Below, piece by piece: positions 1 to 6,043 of a stretch of DNA of 9,115 bases. Positions within the stretch are counted from its first letter, which is position 1. Every line of letters starts with the position of its first letter. The notes under the pieces are model-generated. The model was not told the origin of the DNA, searched no databases, and saw only the letters and a list, made by a program, of their open reading frames with translations. The stretch is from NCBI GenBank assembly GCA_903924805.1, contig CAIYCZ010000366.1, positions 1 to 9,115 of the forward strand, read 5' to 3'. Source of the DNA: an uncultured delta proteobacterium. GTDB lineage: Bacteria > Desulfobacterota > WTBG01 > CAIYCZ01. A program made the translations under genes and the position numbers.

Positions 1-1
1 A

Positions 2-589
2 GAAGAAAATGCATTACCGCTGGTAGCGCAGGGAAAATTTGAAGCGCCGGCACGACCCACTCCGCTGTCAGATGCACAACACGAACAGGCAGCATCCGCT
101 GTTGAGCAGACTGCACCGCAACCGGCTGCTCCTGTTTCTGAGATACCGAAAGAGCAGCCGGCCGCTCAGACTTCTGTGCTCGCACATCAGGAACCAAAAC
201 CTCCTGAGAGTATACCGGCAGCTGTTACACCAGATGCAGGTGCAGCACTGAAACAGGAAAAGAAAATCCCTGTTTCAGTCCCGGCTGAGCAGCCAGGGAA
301 AGAGAAGTCCGTGCAAAAGATAAAGACGGCTCCAGCAGGCGCATATACTATTATTGTGGGCTCATTTAAAATGAAAGAAAGTGCTGATGCGGTTAGCAAA
401 AGCTTAAAGAGTAAAGGATATGATGCAGCTGTTCAGACGGTTGTCCTGAAAGATAAGGGCGCCTGGTACCGGGTAGCCGTGGGCTCATTCACTACACGGC
501 AGGAAGCAAAGCTATATGCAAAGCAGCTAATAAAAAAAGAAAAGTTTCAGCCGATGGTGGTAAAGAAATACGGGTCTTCTTCACACTGA
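2..589 (+). CDS. SPOR-domain protein, 5' end outside window
   Basis: The frame is open from the first bases of the window to the TGA at 587-589, so this is the C-terminal 195 residues of a longer protein; the GTG at 176 is internal, not a start. Residues 1 to about 110 form a low-complexity linker rich in Ala, Pro, Glu and Gln. Residues about 113 to 192 form a SPOR domain: it begins with AYTIIVGSF, has a mid-domain helix (KESADAVSKSLKSKGYDA), then WYRVAVGSFTTRQEAKLYAKQL, which is the family's repeated beta-alpha-beta pattern. SPOR domains bind denuded glycan strands of peptidoglycan, usually at the division septum, and the linker would span the periplasm. The N-terminal region (often a transmembrane anchor, TPR or other domain) is not visible, so a specific name such as FtsN or DedD is not justified. 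It converges on the tatQM gene, 135 bases away. Confidence 0.9.
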   Translation, partial: EENALPLVAQGKFEAPARPTPLSDAQHEQAASAVEQTAPQPAAPVSEIPKEQPAAQTSVLAHQEPKPPESIPAAVTPDAGAALKQEKKIPVSVPAEQPGKEKSVQKIKTAPAGAYTIIVGSFKMKESADAVSKSLKSKGYDAAVQTVVLKDKGAWYRVAVGSFTTRQEAKLYAKQLIKKEKFQPMVVKKYGSSSH

Positions 590-685
590 GTGGGTGAGCA
601 CAAACAGTGTGAGCGGCAGGCATGCTATACTTTATTATCCGGCAAAATCCGGAGCATACCCTTGGCAGCTTCAGGAGAATCCTGA
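581..685. other. Weak hairpins between convergent genes
   Basis: Two inverted repeats lie in the junction between the SPOR gene and tatQM. The first, tcacactg (581-588) with cagtgtga (605-612), is a perfect 8-bp stem with a 16-nt loop that overlaps the SPOR stop codon. The second, tcagga (671-676) with tcctga (680-685), is a 6-bp stem with a 3-nt loop. Neither is followed by a T-run on either strand, so neither is a convincing intrinsic terminator. They could still act as weak bidirectional terminators or 3' mRNA stabilisers. Confidence 0.25.
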
Positions 686-724
686 CCTGGGCCGGGCTTG
701 CAAAGGAGAACGTTAAGCGCACAT

Positions 725-2560
725 TTAAGGGCGCTCTAAAAGGCTCAGCACGCCAAGCGAGAGGGCCGGGACGTAGGTGATGAGGAGCACGCCGAATCCA
801 AGGATGAGGAGGAACGGCAGGACATAGCGGTAGAGAGCGATCATGGGTTTGTTAAAGCGCGACGAGGAGAGGAGCAGGTTAAGGCCCACCGGCGGGAAGA
901 GAAATCCGAGCTCCAGATTGGCCAGGATGATGACCCCCAAGTGCACCGGATGGATGCCGAAGGCAGTACCGAGCGGGATGACCAGCGGTGTCAGGACGAC
1001 GATGGCGGAGAATATTTCGAGCACGCTTCCCAGCACCAGCAGCACCACATTGAGCGCGAGCAGGAAGACCAGCGGCGAGTGGATCCGCGCCTGCACCATG
1101 TTCAGCAGCTGAGCGGGGACCTGGGCATCCACGAGGTAGCTGGTCAGTCCCATGGCACAGCTGAGCAGGATGAGCACCGCGCCCACAAGCGCAGTGGCCT
1201 TCAGCAAAACCTGGGGCAGCTCGCGGAAAAGGTGCAGATCCCGCTGGATGAAGCAGGCGATGACGATAGTGTAAGCGCAGGCAAACGCGGAAGTCTCCAG
1301 TAACGAAGCAAGCCCGGTACCGAACAGCACGGCCATCAGCAGCGGGATGGAGAGCTCCCATTTGGCTCCCCAGGTCGCTTTCAGCAGCTCATGCCACACG
1401 AACGGCTGGCGCTGGGTATGGAGTTTGCGGCCAAAGATGATTCCATAGACCGCCACCAGCATCAGCAGCAGCAATCCCGGCACCAGTCCGGCAATGAACA
1501 GCTGGTCTGCCGGAACCTTTGCGACCACGCTGTAGAGGATCACGGGCAGGCTCGGCGGGAATAACAGGCCCAGACTGCCTGCTGCGGTGACCAGGCCCAG
1601 CGAGAACCGCTCCGAGTAGCCCTCTTCTATGAGGATGGGATAGAGCAGCCCGCCCAGAGCGATGATGGTGATGCCCGAGCCGCCGGTGAAGGCGGTGAAC
1701 AGCGCACAGACTGCGCTGACCAGCACCGCGACCCCTCCGGCCATGAAGCCAAACAGCGCGTGAAAGAAGCGCACCAGCCGTTGCGGGGCTTGCGTTTCAG
1801 CGAGCACAAAACCGGTTGCGGTCAAAAGCGGAATGGCGGGGAGTGTCGGCGATGCGATCAGCCGGTAGATTTCAGCGGTAACCGCTGACACCGGCGTGGA
1901 CTCCCGCCAGAAAAGAATCATTCCCAGGCCTGCCATTGCAGCGTAGACAGGCGACTCGAGCAGCGTCGCTGCCAGCAGCAGCAGGCACAGGAGCCAGGCG
2001 ACGGGGTCAGTCGGGCGCATCAGCCCGAGCGCAAAGACCATACCCACGATGGCAATCGCGCCGATCCTTCCGGACCAGCTCCTTGAGGACCTGCGCACGT
2101 AGGTCAGTGTCATCAGCCCCAGCGCCAGTGGCATCACGCTCTCGCTGATCCAGGTCGGCAGCCCAAAGGACAACAGAGCTCCCTGCTGACGCTCGGCCAG
2201 CACCACGCTGATGCTGGCGTACGTTAGCACCGCAGTGACCGCGGCTGTAGCGCAGGCCGCACAGTACTCTGCATAACGCCGCACGGCTCCCTCCGGGAGC
2301 AAACCAGCAGTAGAAAGTGTCAGATGTTTTCCGGTCCAGGTGGCAACGAGACCGCCAAGAAAAGCCAGATAAAAGGTGAGCTGCTGCGTGTAGGTCGACG
2401 AGCCGGGGATGTGAAAACCGGCGAGAGGCCGCCCGAGGAAATTCACCAGCGGCACTGCCGTGAGCAGCAGGAAAGCGGCGACGAGAGCTCCCTGCCCTGT
2501 ACCGCGGATAAGAGCGCGCGCTGTCAAGAGTCGCCAGCCTTGCCCGCCTGCCGGCGGCAC
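725..2560 (-). CDS. tatQM: Fused TRAP permease DctQ-DctM (TatQM)
   Basis: Inner-membrane permease of a TRAP transporter, coupling substrate uptake to an ion gradient (Na+ in characterised members). With 611 residues it is a fusion of the small and large subunits. Residues about 20-150 carry four hydrophobic segments typical of DctQ. From about residue 185 the DctM part shows family landmarks: PTLPAIPLLTATGFVLAE, then FTGGSGITIIALGGLLYPIL, GYSERFSLGLVTAAGSLG, LLFPPSLPVILYSV, LFIAGLVPGLLL, and near the C terminus LGFLFPPVGLNLLL. The GTG start at 2560 overlaps the upstream binding-protein gene by 37 bases and has no clear Shine-Dalgarno. A TTG at 2527, sharing TTGA with the tatP stop codon, would give 600 residues and a classic 4-base coupled overlap, and may be the true start. 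QM fusion is also the arrangement in the Treponema pallidum TRAP-T locus. Last gene of the operon. Confidence 0.92.
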   Translation of the reverse strand: MPPAGGQGWRLLTARALIRGTGQGALVAAFLLLTAVPLVNFLGRPLAGFHIPGSSTYTQQLTFYLAFLGGLVATWTGKHLTLSTAGLLPEGAVRRYAEYCAACATAAVTAVLTYASISVVLAERQQGALLSFGLPTWISESVMPLALGLMTLTYVRRSSRSWSGRIGAIAIVGMVFALGLMRPTDPVAWLLCLLLLAATLLESPVYAAMAGLGMILFWRESTPVSAVTAEIYRLIASPTLPAIPLLTATGFVLAETQAPQRLVRFFHALFGFMAGGVAVLVSAVCALFTAFTGGSGITIIALGGLLYPILIEEGYSERFSLGLVTAAGSLGLLFPPSLPVILYSVVAKVPADQLFIAGLVPGLLLLMLVAVYGIIFGRKLHTQRQPFVWHELLKATWGAKWELSIPLLMAVLFGTGLASLLETSAFACAYTIVIACFIQRDLHLFRELPQVLLKATALVGAVLILLSCAMGLTSYLVDAQVPAQLLNMVQARIHSPLVFLLALNVVLLVLGSVLEIFSAIVVLTPLVIPLGTAFGIHPVHLGVIILANLELGFLFPPVGLNLLLSSSRFNKPMIALYRYVLPFLLILGFGVLLITYVPALSLGVLSLLERP

Positions 2561-3561
2561 TGGTCGCGTCGCTTGAGCGCCGCATCGAGGGATTCCGCAG
2601 GCAGGAAAGAACCCCGCACTTGCAACAAGACACCGTCAATGAGCCGCCGCCACTGGTCGAGAACCGCGTTGTCCACGACGACCACCTGGACTCCGTGCTT
2701 TTGCAGGACTTCGATGTCTCTGGACTCGGACTGCCGTGAGAATTCGCTGAGACGCTGGCAGGCTTTGCGCGCCGCATCCTTTAGTAATGGTCGCACATCG
2801 GCGGGTATTTTCTCCCAGGTCGGCTTGGCCACCACGATGGCACCGAGGAACACCGCCCACTTGAGGTCGCTCATGTACTTCACCTGCCGGTACCACTGGA
2901 GGAGTACAGCGCCCTGGACTGTCGTAGTAACAGCGTTGACCAGCCCGGTCTGAAGCGCTGTGGAGATTTCCGTCGAGGGTAGCGGCACCGGGTTGAACCC
3001 GGCCTTCTTCCACAGCTCGGTGTAGCGGTCGTCACCTGCCCAGACGAACATTTTAAGCTTCTTCATGTCGGCCGGTGTCCTGACCGGCTCCCTGGTAAAG
3101 AAATGTGCCCAGCCAGCGTCAGACCAGCCGAGCAGGACAAATCCCTGGGCCTCGATCTGTTTCTCTATCTGTGGGCCGAGTTGCTCGATGGTGCAGTCCA
3201 GCTCGCGGTAGTTGGCATAGGCCAGCGGAACCTGCAGCGCCATGACACTGCGGTCGATGTCGGTGAGTCCCTCGCTGCTCAGCAGAGCCACGTTGAGGGT
3301 CCCGAGCCGCATCTTGCGAATAACGTCGGCGTCGTCTCCGGCCACCCCCCCCGGATAAAGGCGGAACTTTATCTGGCCGCGTGACGCCCTCTGCCACTCC
3401 GCGCCCATTTCCTGAAGGACCTGGTGCCATTCGGAGCCGGAGGGAGCAATCGTTGCCATCTTTATAATCATCTCGTCGGCCGCCCAGGTGGCATGCGCCG
3501 TCAGAATAATCAGTATCATGAGCCAGATTCGCAGGTACTTCCTGTATGTGCATCTATCCAC
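2524..3561 (-). CDS. tatP: TRAP solute-binding protein, DctP family (TatP)
   Basis: Periplasmic ligand-binding component that delivers substrate to the TatQM permease; 345 residues, usual length for DctP proteins. Residues 1-27 are a signal peptide: basic RKYLR, a hydrophobic core from 12 to 21, and cleavage after ATWA (27). The DctP fold is recognised by IKMATIAPSGSEWHQVLQEM (34-53), IKFRLYPGGVAGDDADVIRK (64-83), RTPADMKKLKMFVW (161-174), NPVPLPSTEISTALQTGLV (190-208) and a C-terminal helical region. The signature Arg of the family (LKxRV motif) is Phe172, and the VDGQENP-type motif that follows reads VNAVTTT, so both usual polar ligand contacts are gone. The start is GTG at 3561, chosen because AGGAG lies 8 nt upstream and because it keeps the positively charged signal-peptide N terminus. 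It begins 16 bases after the tatT stop and overlaps tatQM, so the three genes are one transcription unit. Confidence 0.92.
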   Translation of the reverse strand: MDRCTYRKYLRIWLMILIILTAHATWAADEMIIKMATIAPSGSEWHQVLQEMGAEWQRASRGQIKFRLYPGGVAGDDADVIRKMRLGTLNVALLSSEGLTDIDRSVMALQVPLAYANYRELDCTIEQLGPQIEKQIEAQGFVLLGWSDAGWAHFFTREPVRTPADMKKLKMFVWAGDDRYTELWKKAGFNPVPLPSTEISTALQTGLVNAVTTTVQGAVLLQWYRQVKYMSDLKWAVFLGAIVVAKPTWEKIPADVRPLLKDAARKACQRLSEFSRQSESRDIEVLQKHGVQVVVVDNAVLDQWRRLIDGVLLQVRGSFLPAESLDAALKRRDQCRRQAGKAGDS

Positions 3562-3569
3562 TACCCAGT

Positions 3570-3574
3570 CTCCT
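3570..3574 (-). promoter_or_regulatory. Ribosome binding site of tatP
   Basis: AGGAG on the minus strand, 8 nt before the GTG at 3561. It supports a GTG start for the binding protein, which has no usable ATG at its N terminus, and sits in the 16-base gap after the tatT stop codon. Confidence 0.7.
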
Positions 3575-3577
3575 CTT

Positions 3578-4492
3578 TCACTCTACAAACAACCGGTCCA
3601 TACGGGCGAGAAGCCACCGTGCCCGTTGCTGTGCGATCACGTTTGCCAGACGCTGTTCCGGCAGAGCATTGACGTCGATCGTCAACGCCTGATTCAGTAA
3701 TCTCACGAACTCGGCCCGGCTCTGCAGACTGACAGCAACTGTTTCGGCAAAGGAAACCAGCGGGGCCGCCCGTTGCCCATTGGACAGCTGCAGCGCACGT
3801 CGCAAGCTGATGCGGGCGCGTTCGAGAGAACCCCCGGCCGCGGCCGGTCTTCCTCCATCGTAGACGATAAAAAAATCATAGATTGAACCCTGGCCGTAAC
3901 TTTCGTCAAGTTCCAGTGCGCGGCGCATGAGTGCCTCGACCTGAGGCAGGTCGGCACCCAGTTCGGTATCGGTCTTGTTTAGCGCAATCGCCGCCCCCCA
4001 GGCCACTGCCGTCCAGTAGAGCTGTGCCACGTTTTCCCTGCGAAACCGGGCCAGCGCCGCAGTCGGGTCGGATCTAAGCGACTTGAGCAAGCCAGGCTGG
4101 ACTTCCTCTAAGCCGCGCATACCGTAACCCAGCGCCCGCCGGTAGAGACGGCCGGCCCGCTCCCGGAGCGCCTTGGCCTGTGCCAGGTTACTATCCTCAA
4201 CATAATCAGCCTCGGTTTGCACAAAGGCGTAGGCGTACTGCGTAAACCCGCTGGTTGCGGCAAGGAGCAATCCTTTGTGGTGCGGGGACTGCAGCAAGAG
4301 GCTTTCGATGGTCTTGAGAGCGAAGGGCAGGGCCGCGCCGACCAGCTCAGGATCGTCGTCGGTGACGCACACCGAGGAGCCCGCGGCGAGTGCATCACTC
4401 AGGCGGTTGACGGCAAACCGCTTGAAGGAACAGCCGGGCAATGTCAGGGCTCCCAGGAGCAGAGCCAGTCCCAGCATCTTCCCCAGCCGCAT
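3578..4492 (-). CDS. tatT: TatT-family lipoprotein of a TRAP-T transporter
   Basis: TPR-like helical lipoprotein that defines TRAP-T (TPAT) systems. In Treponema pallidum the homologous TatT (Tp0956) assembles with its binding protein, and a role in handing over hydrophobic ligand has been proposed. Starting at ATG 4492 the protein has 304 residues. Residues 1-21 are a lipoprotein signal ending in LTLPGC, with Cys21 the lipidated residue and Ser at +2, which predicts outer-membrane sorting. The rest is almost all helical, with TPR-like pairs visible around 50-90, 104-135 and 183-272 (for example ALMRRALELDESYGQGSIYD and ARISLRRALQLSNGQ). An upstream in-frame start at 4576 would place 28 residues before the signal peptide; it is rejected because GTGGAG sits 9 nt before ATG 4492. 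First gene of the operon, 16 bases before tatP. The family call rests on recognised sequence character plus the tatP-tatQM context. Confidence 0.85.
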   Translation of the reverse strand: MRLGKMLGLALLLGALTLPGCSFKRFAVNRLSDALAAGSSVCVTDDDPELVGAALPFALKTIESLLLQSPHHKGLLLAATSGFTQYAYAFVQTEADYVEDSNLAQAKALRERAGRLYRRALGYGMRGLEEVQPGLLKSLRSDPTAALARFRRENVAQLYWTAVAWGAAIALNKTDTELGADLPQVEALMRRALELDESYGQGSIYDFFIVYDGGRPAAAGGSLERARISLRRALQLSNGQRAAPLVSFAETVAVSLQSRAEFVRLLNQALTIDVNALPEQRLANVIAQQRARWLLARMDRLFVE

Positions 4493-4501
4493 CGCACACC
4501 G

Positions 4502-4507
4502 CTCCAC
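4502..4507 (-). promoter_or_regulatory. Ribosome binding site of tatT
   Basis: GTGGAG on the minus strand, 9 nt upstream of ATG 4492. This site decides the start of the lipoprotein: it places the signal peptide at the very N terminus, while the longer upstream frame would bury it. Confidence 0.55.
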
Positions 4508-4612
4508 GTCGATCCATGATAAAAACCAAAGAAAATATGACATGCTCACAAAGGAGGAATTAATTGCTGAGGCCACTATAGAATTGTTAGAAACGTGCTT
4601 TTTTAAAAAATA

Positions 4613-4641
4613 AGTATAGGCAGAGGACGATTGTGTGTCAA
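4613..4641 (-). promoter_or_regulatory. Sigma70-type promoter for the tatT operon
   Basis: On the minus strand, TTGACA (4641-4636) is followed after exactly 17 bases by TATACT (4618-4613), a perfect -35 and a five-of-six -10 box. Transcription would start near 4606 and leave a leader of about 115 nt before tatT. The promoter lies in AT-rich sequence, outside the GC-rich coding block and outside the 4549-4556 repeat. Confidence 0.65.
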
Positions 4642-4819
4642 CGAAAAAGTCTTCTCAAAATGCGGGAATGTATAATAAAGTTACGTGGCCCGATGAATGC
4701 AAACCCAGGGCATGGTTATGTCAGGAAGTGCAACGTGGCAAGAGAAATGAGAAGAGTCAGAGTCATCACTTTACAAACTCGAGCACCCACCCCTTGACCG
4801 CTGGAATCCTTGAAGCCTC

Positions 4820-5704
4820 TTATAGATACAGTATCAGTCCGACTGTTATGCCATACAACAGTATGCACAGGAGCAGGGGGAAATCGTTGAGCAGCACTTT
4901 TTCCGGGCTTCCGCCTTCATTTTTTTGGTGGATGAGATACAGGTATCTGAAAATGCCATACAGCACAAAAGGGATCGTGTATTTTAATCTGTCGGTCCCG
5001 AATTTGCTCACCGTCTCATCCGCAACCGTATAGAGCGTATAGGTAATAACCGTTGATGCGGTTACCACTGAGATCATCTGGTCAAGGAGGTAGGGGCTGT
5101 ATTCGAAGAGAATTTTCCGGTGGTGGATTGCATCATCTTCAAGGAGGATAAGTTCATGACGACGTTTGCTGAGGGCAAGAAAAAGTGACAGGAGGATAGC
5201 GCAGAAGAGCAGCCAGGTTGAAAATGGTACATCAATAACTTCCGCACCTGCAATGGCCCTGAGCACAAAGCCTGCGGCTATGGAAAAGACGTCAAGGATT
5301 ACTACATGTTTGAGAAACATGGAGTAGACAAGCTGCAGGAGAAAATAACAGAACGCGATGACCGTAAACATAAGATTGCACGTCAGCAATGCGCTGCCAA
5401 AAGATATCAGGAGAAGAGTAATGGTGGCGACAATTGCCGTTGAAGGTTTTAATTTACCGGAGGCCAGAGGCCGATGCGACTTAAGGGGATGAATTTTGTC
5501 CTGTTTGAGGTCAAAGAGATCGTTTATAATATAGACACACCCCGAGATAATGCAGAATATGACAAAGGCGGTAACAGCTTTGAACAGAAAAGGAAAGGAA
5601 GACAGATTTTGCGAGAATATGGGTGCTGCAAACAGGATGAGATTTTTAGTCCACTGCTTGGGCCTCATGCTGCGCAGCAGCAGGCCTGCGGTAGTATTTT
5701 TCAT
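4820..5704 (-). CDS. Decaprenyl-phosphate phosphoribosyltransferase-like UbiA protein
   Basis: Integral membrane prenyltransferase of the UbiA superfamily, 294 residues. It most resembles the branch that transfers phosphoribose from PRPP to a polyprenyl phosphate (the DPPR synthase step, the first committed step to lipid-linked arabinofuranose in actinobacteria). The branch signature RPKQWTKN is at 14-21. The Mg-binding motif NDLFDLKQD is at 61-69, followed by HPLKSHRPLASG (72-83). The second conserved region, YSMFLKHVVILDVFSIAAGF (127-146), carries Asp138, and LRAIAGA follows. About eight to nine hydrophobic segments alternate with these loops. ATG 5704 is the start, with a modest AAGAGAA about 11 nt upstream. 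The PRPP-dependent activity is inferred from family resemblance; a different prenyl acceptor cannot be excluded. The small DMT gene upstream on the same strand is a plausible partner. Confidence 0.85.
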   Translation of the reverse strand: MKNTTAGLLLRSMRPKQWTKNLILFAAPIFSQNLSSFPFLFKAVTAFVIFCIISGCVYIINDLFDLKQDKIHPLKSHRPLASGKLKPSTAIVATITLLLISFGSALLTCNLMFTVIAFCYFLLQLVYSMFLKHVVILDVFSIAAGFVLRAIAGAEVIDVPFSTWLLFCAILLSLFLALSKRRHELILLEDDAIHHRKILFEYSPYLLDQMISVVTASTVITYTLYTVADETVSKFGTDRLKYTIPFVLYGIFRYLYLIHQKNEGGSPEKVLLNDFPLLLCILLYGITVGLILYL

Positions 5705-5734
5705 TTTTGTTTATATTCTCTTTTATTATGGGGG

Positions 5735-5855
5735 TAATTAACCACAGAGGACACTGAGAAATACATAATGGCGGTTAAGCGATTACGTGCTCACCTAATC
5801 GCTTAATTGCTGTTCACTATTCTCTGTTGCTCTCTGTGTACTCTGGTTCATTAAT
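5735..5855. repeat. Palindromic CACAGAG-type repeat element
   Basis: The whole 121-base segment is an imperfect palindrome. Its core is ttaagcgatta (5775-5785) with taatcgcttaa (5796-5806), a perfect 11-bp stem around a 10-nt loop. Counting G-U pairs, the stem runs on without a break to 5767 and 5814, 19 pairs in all. The outer arms are related but have small indels: accacagaggacactgagaa on the left, and on the right, read on the other strand, ccagagtacacagagagcaa, which leads on into cagagaata. Such extragenic palindromes resemble REP or MITE-like elements mobilised in trans; I see no transposase gene in the window. Confidence 0.7.
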
Positions 5856-5995
5856 CTTTCTATTCGGTATCTCTTCTTTCTTATTTCCAAATTCCAGAGA
5901 AAGGTTTTTTCACTCTTTTTTATAGCAGGTCTTCTAATCCTCATAATTAGATATGTTGCCTTGCTGAAGAAGATTAACAACCAGTTAATATATTT
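5795..5995 (-). pseudogene. Possible gene remnant running into the repeat
   Basis: On the minus strand a frame is open from just after a stop at 5998-5996 down to TAG at 5797-5795. Its first part reads like the end of a membrane protein: a hydrophobic run (INWLLIFFSKATYLI) followed by a strongly basic tail (MRIRRPAIKKSEK and EIRKKRYRIERL). The last 18 or so codons are the palindromic repeat itself, which supplies the stop codon. There is no convincing ribosome site and I recognise no family. It may be a decayed 3' fragment of a membrane gene trapped between two repeat copies, or simply AT-rich noncoding DNA. Confidence 0.2.
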
Positions 5996-6002
5996 TTAAG
6001 AA

Positions 6003-6033
6003 CACAGAGTATTACTCTGAGTGCTCTGTGGTT
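6003..6033. repeat. Small CACAGAG palindrome
   Basis: Contains cagagta (6005-6011) and tactctg (6013-6019) as a near-perfect palindrome, followed by ctctgtggtt (6024-6033), the inverse of the sequence at the far end of the large repeat. It lies 10 bases past the stop codon of the small DMT gene. On the minus strand it could also form a short stem behind that gene, but no proper T-run follows. Confidence 0.45.
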
Positions 6034-6043
6034 TTCCCCTCCC

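Larger units (their letters stand above)
4493..4819. other. Intergenic region, ubiA-like to tatT
   Basis: These 327 bases lie between the end of the ubiA-like gene and the start of tatT, both on the minus strand. They hold the tatT ribosome site (4502-4507), the tatT promoter (4613-4641), one copy of the caaaggag direct repeat (4549-4556) and a 23-codon plus-strand ORF (4542-4613). The stretch 4650-4819 holds nothing I can identify: no hairpin with a T-run behind the ubiA-like gene and no recognisable coding similarity in the plus-strand frame that begins with GTG at 4635. Confidence 0.6.
5705..6043. other. Intergenic region filled by repeat element
   Basis: The 339 bases between the small DMT-family gene and the ubiA-like gene. 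They contain a palindromic repeat of about 120 bp (5735-5855), an AT-rich stretch with an open minus-strand frame, and a second small palindrome with the same CACAGAG sequence character (6003-6033). The outer ends read aaccacagag (5740-5749) and ctctgtggtt (6024-6033), a perfect 10-bp inverted repeat about 290 bases apart. Confidence 0.6.

Noticed and set aside
622..780. A 52-residue plus-strand ORF from ATG 622.
   Set aside because: It has no ribosome site and runs into the antisense of tatQM. It is kept only as part of the junction argument at 701-708, not as a gene.
2007..2777. Long antisense and alternative frames across the tat operon, such as minus 2007-2777 and plus 2324-2953.
   Set aside because: They overlap clear tatP and tatQM coding sequence, are rich in Arg, Ser and Pro as expected for shadow frames of GC-rich genes, and resemble no protein family.
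4542..4613. A 23-codon ORF that superficially resembles the first helix of a TetR-type regulator (LIAEATIELLE).
   Set aside because: Too short to support a family, no ribosome site before its ATG, and the likeness is only to a generic amphipathic helix.
4635..5033. A plus-strand frame from GTG 4635, 132 residues.
   Set aside because: Its second half is antisense to the ubiA-like gene, and its first half has no ribosome site or recognisable domain.
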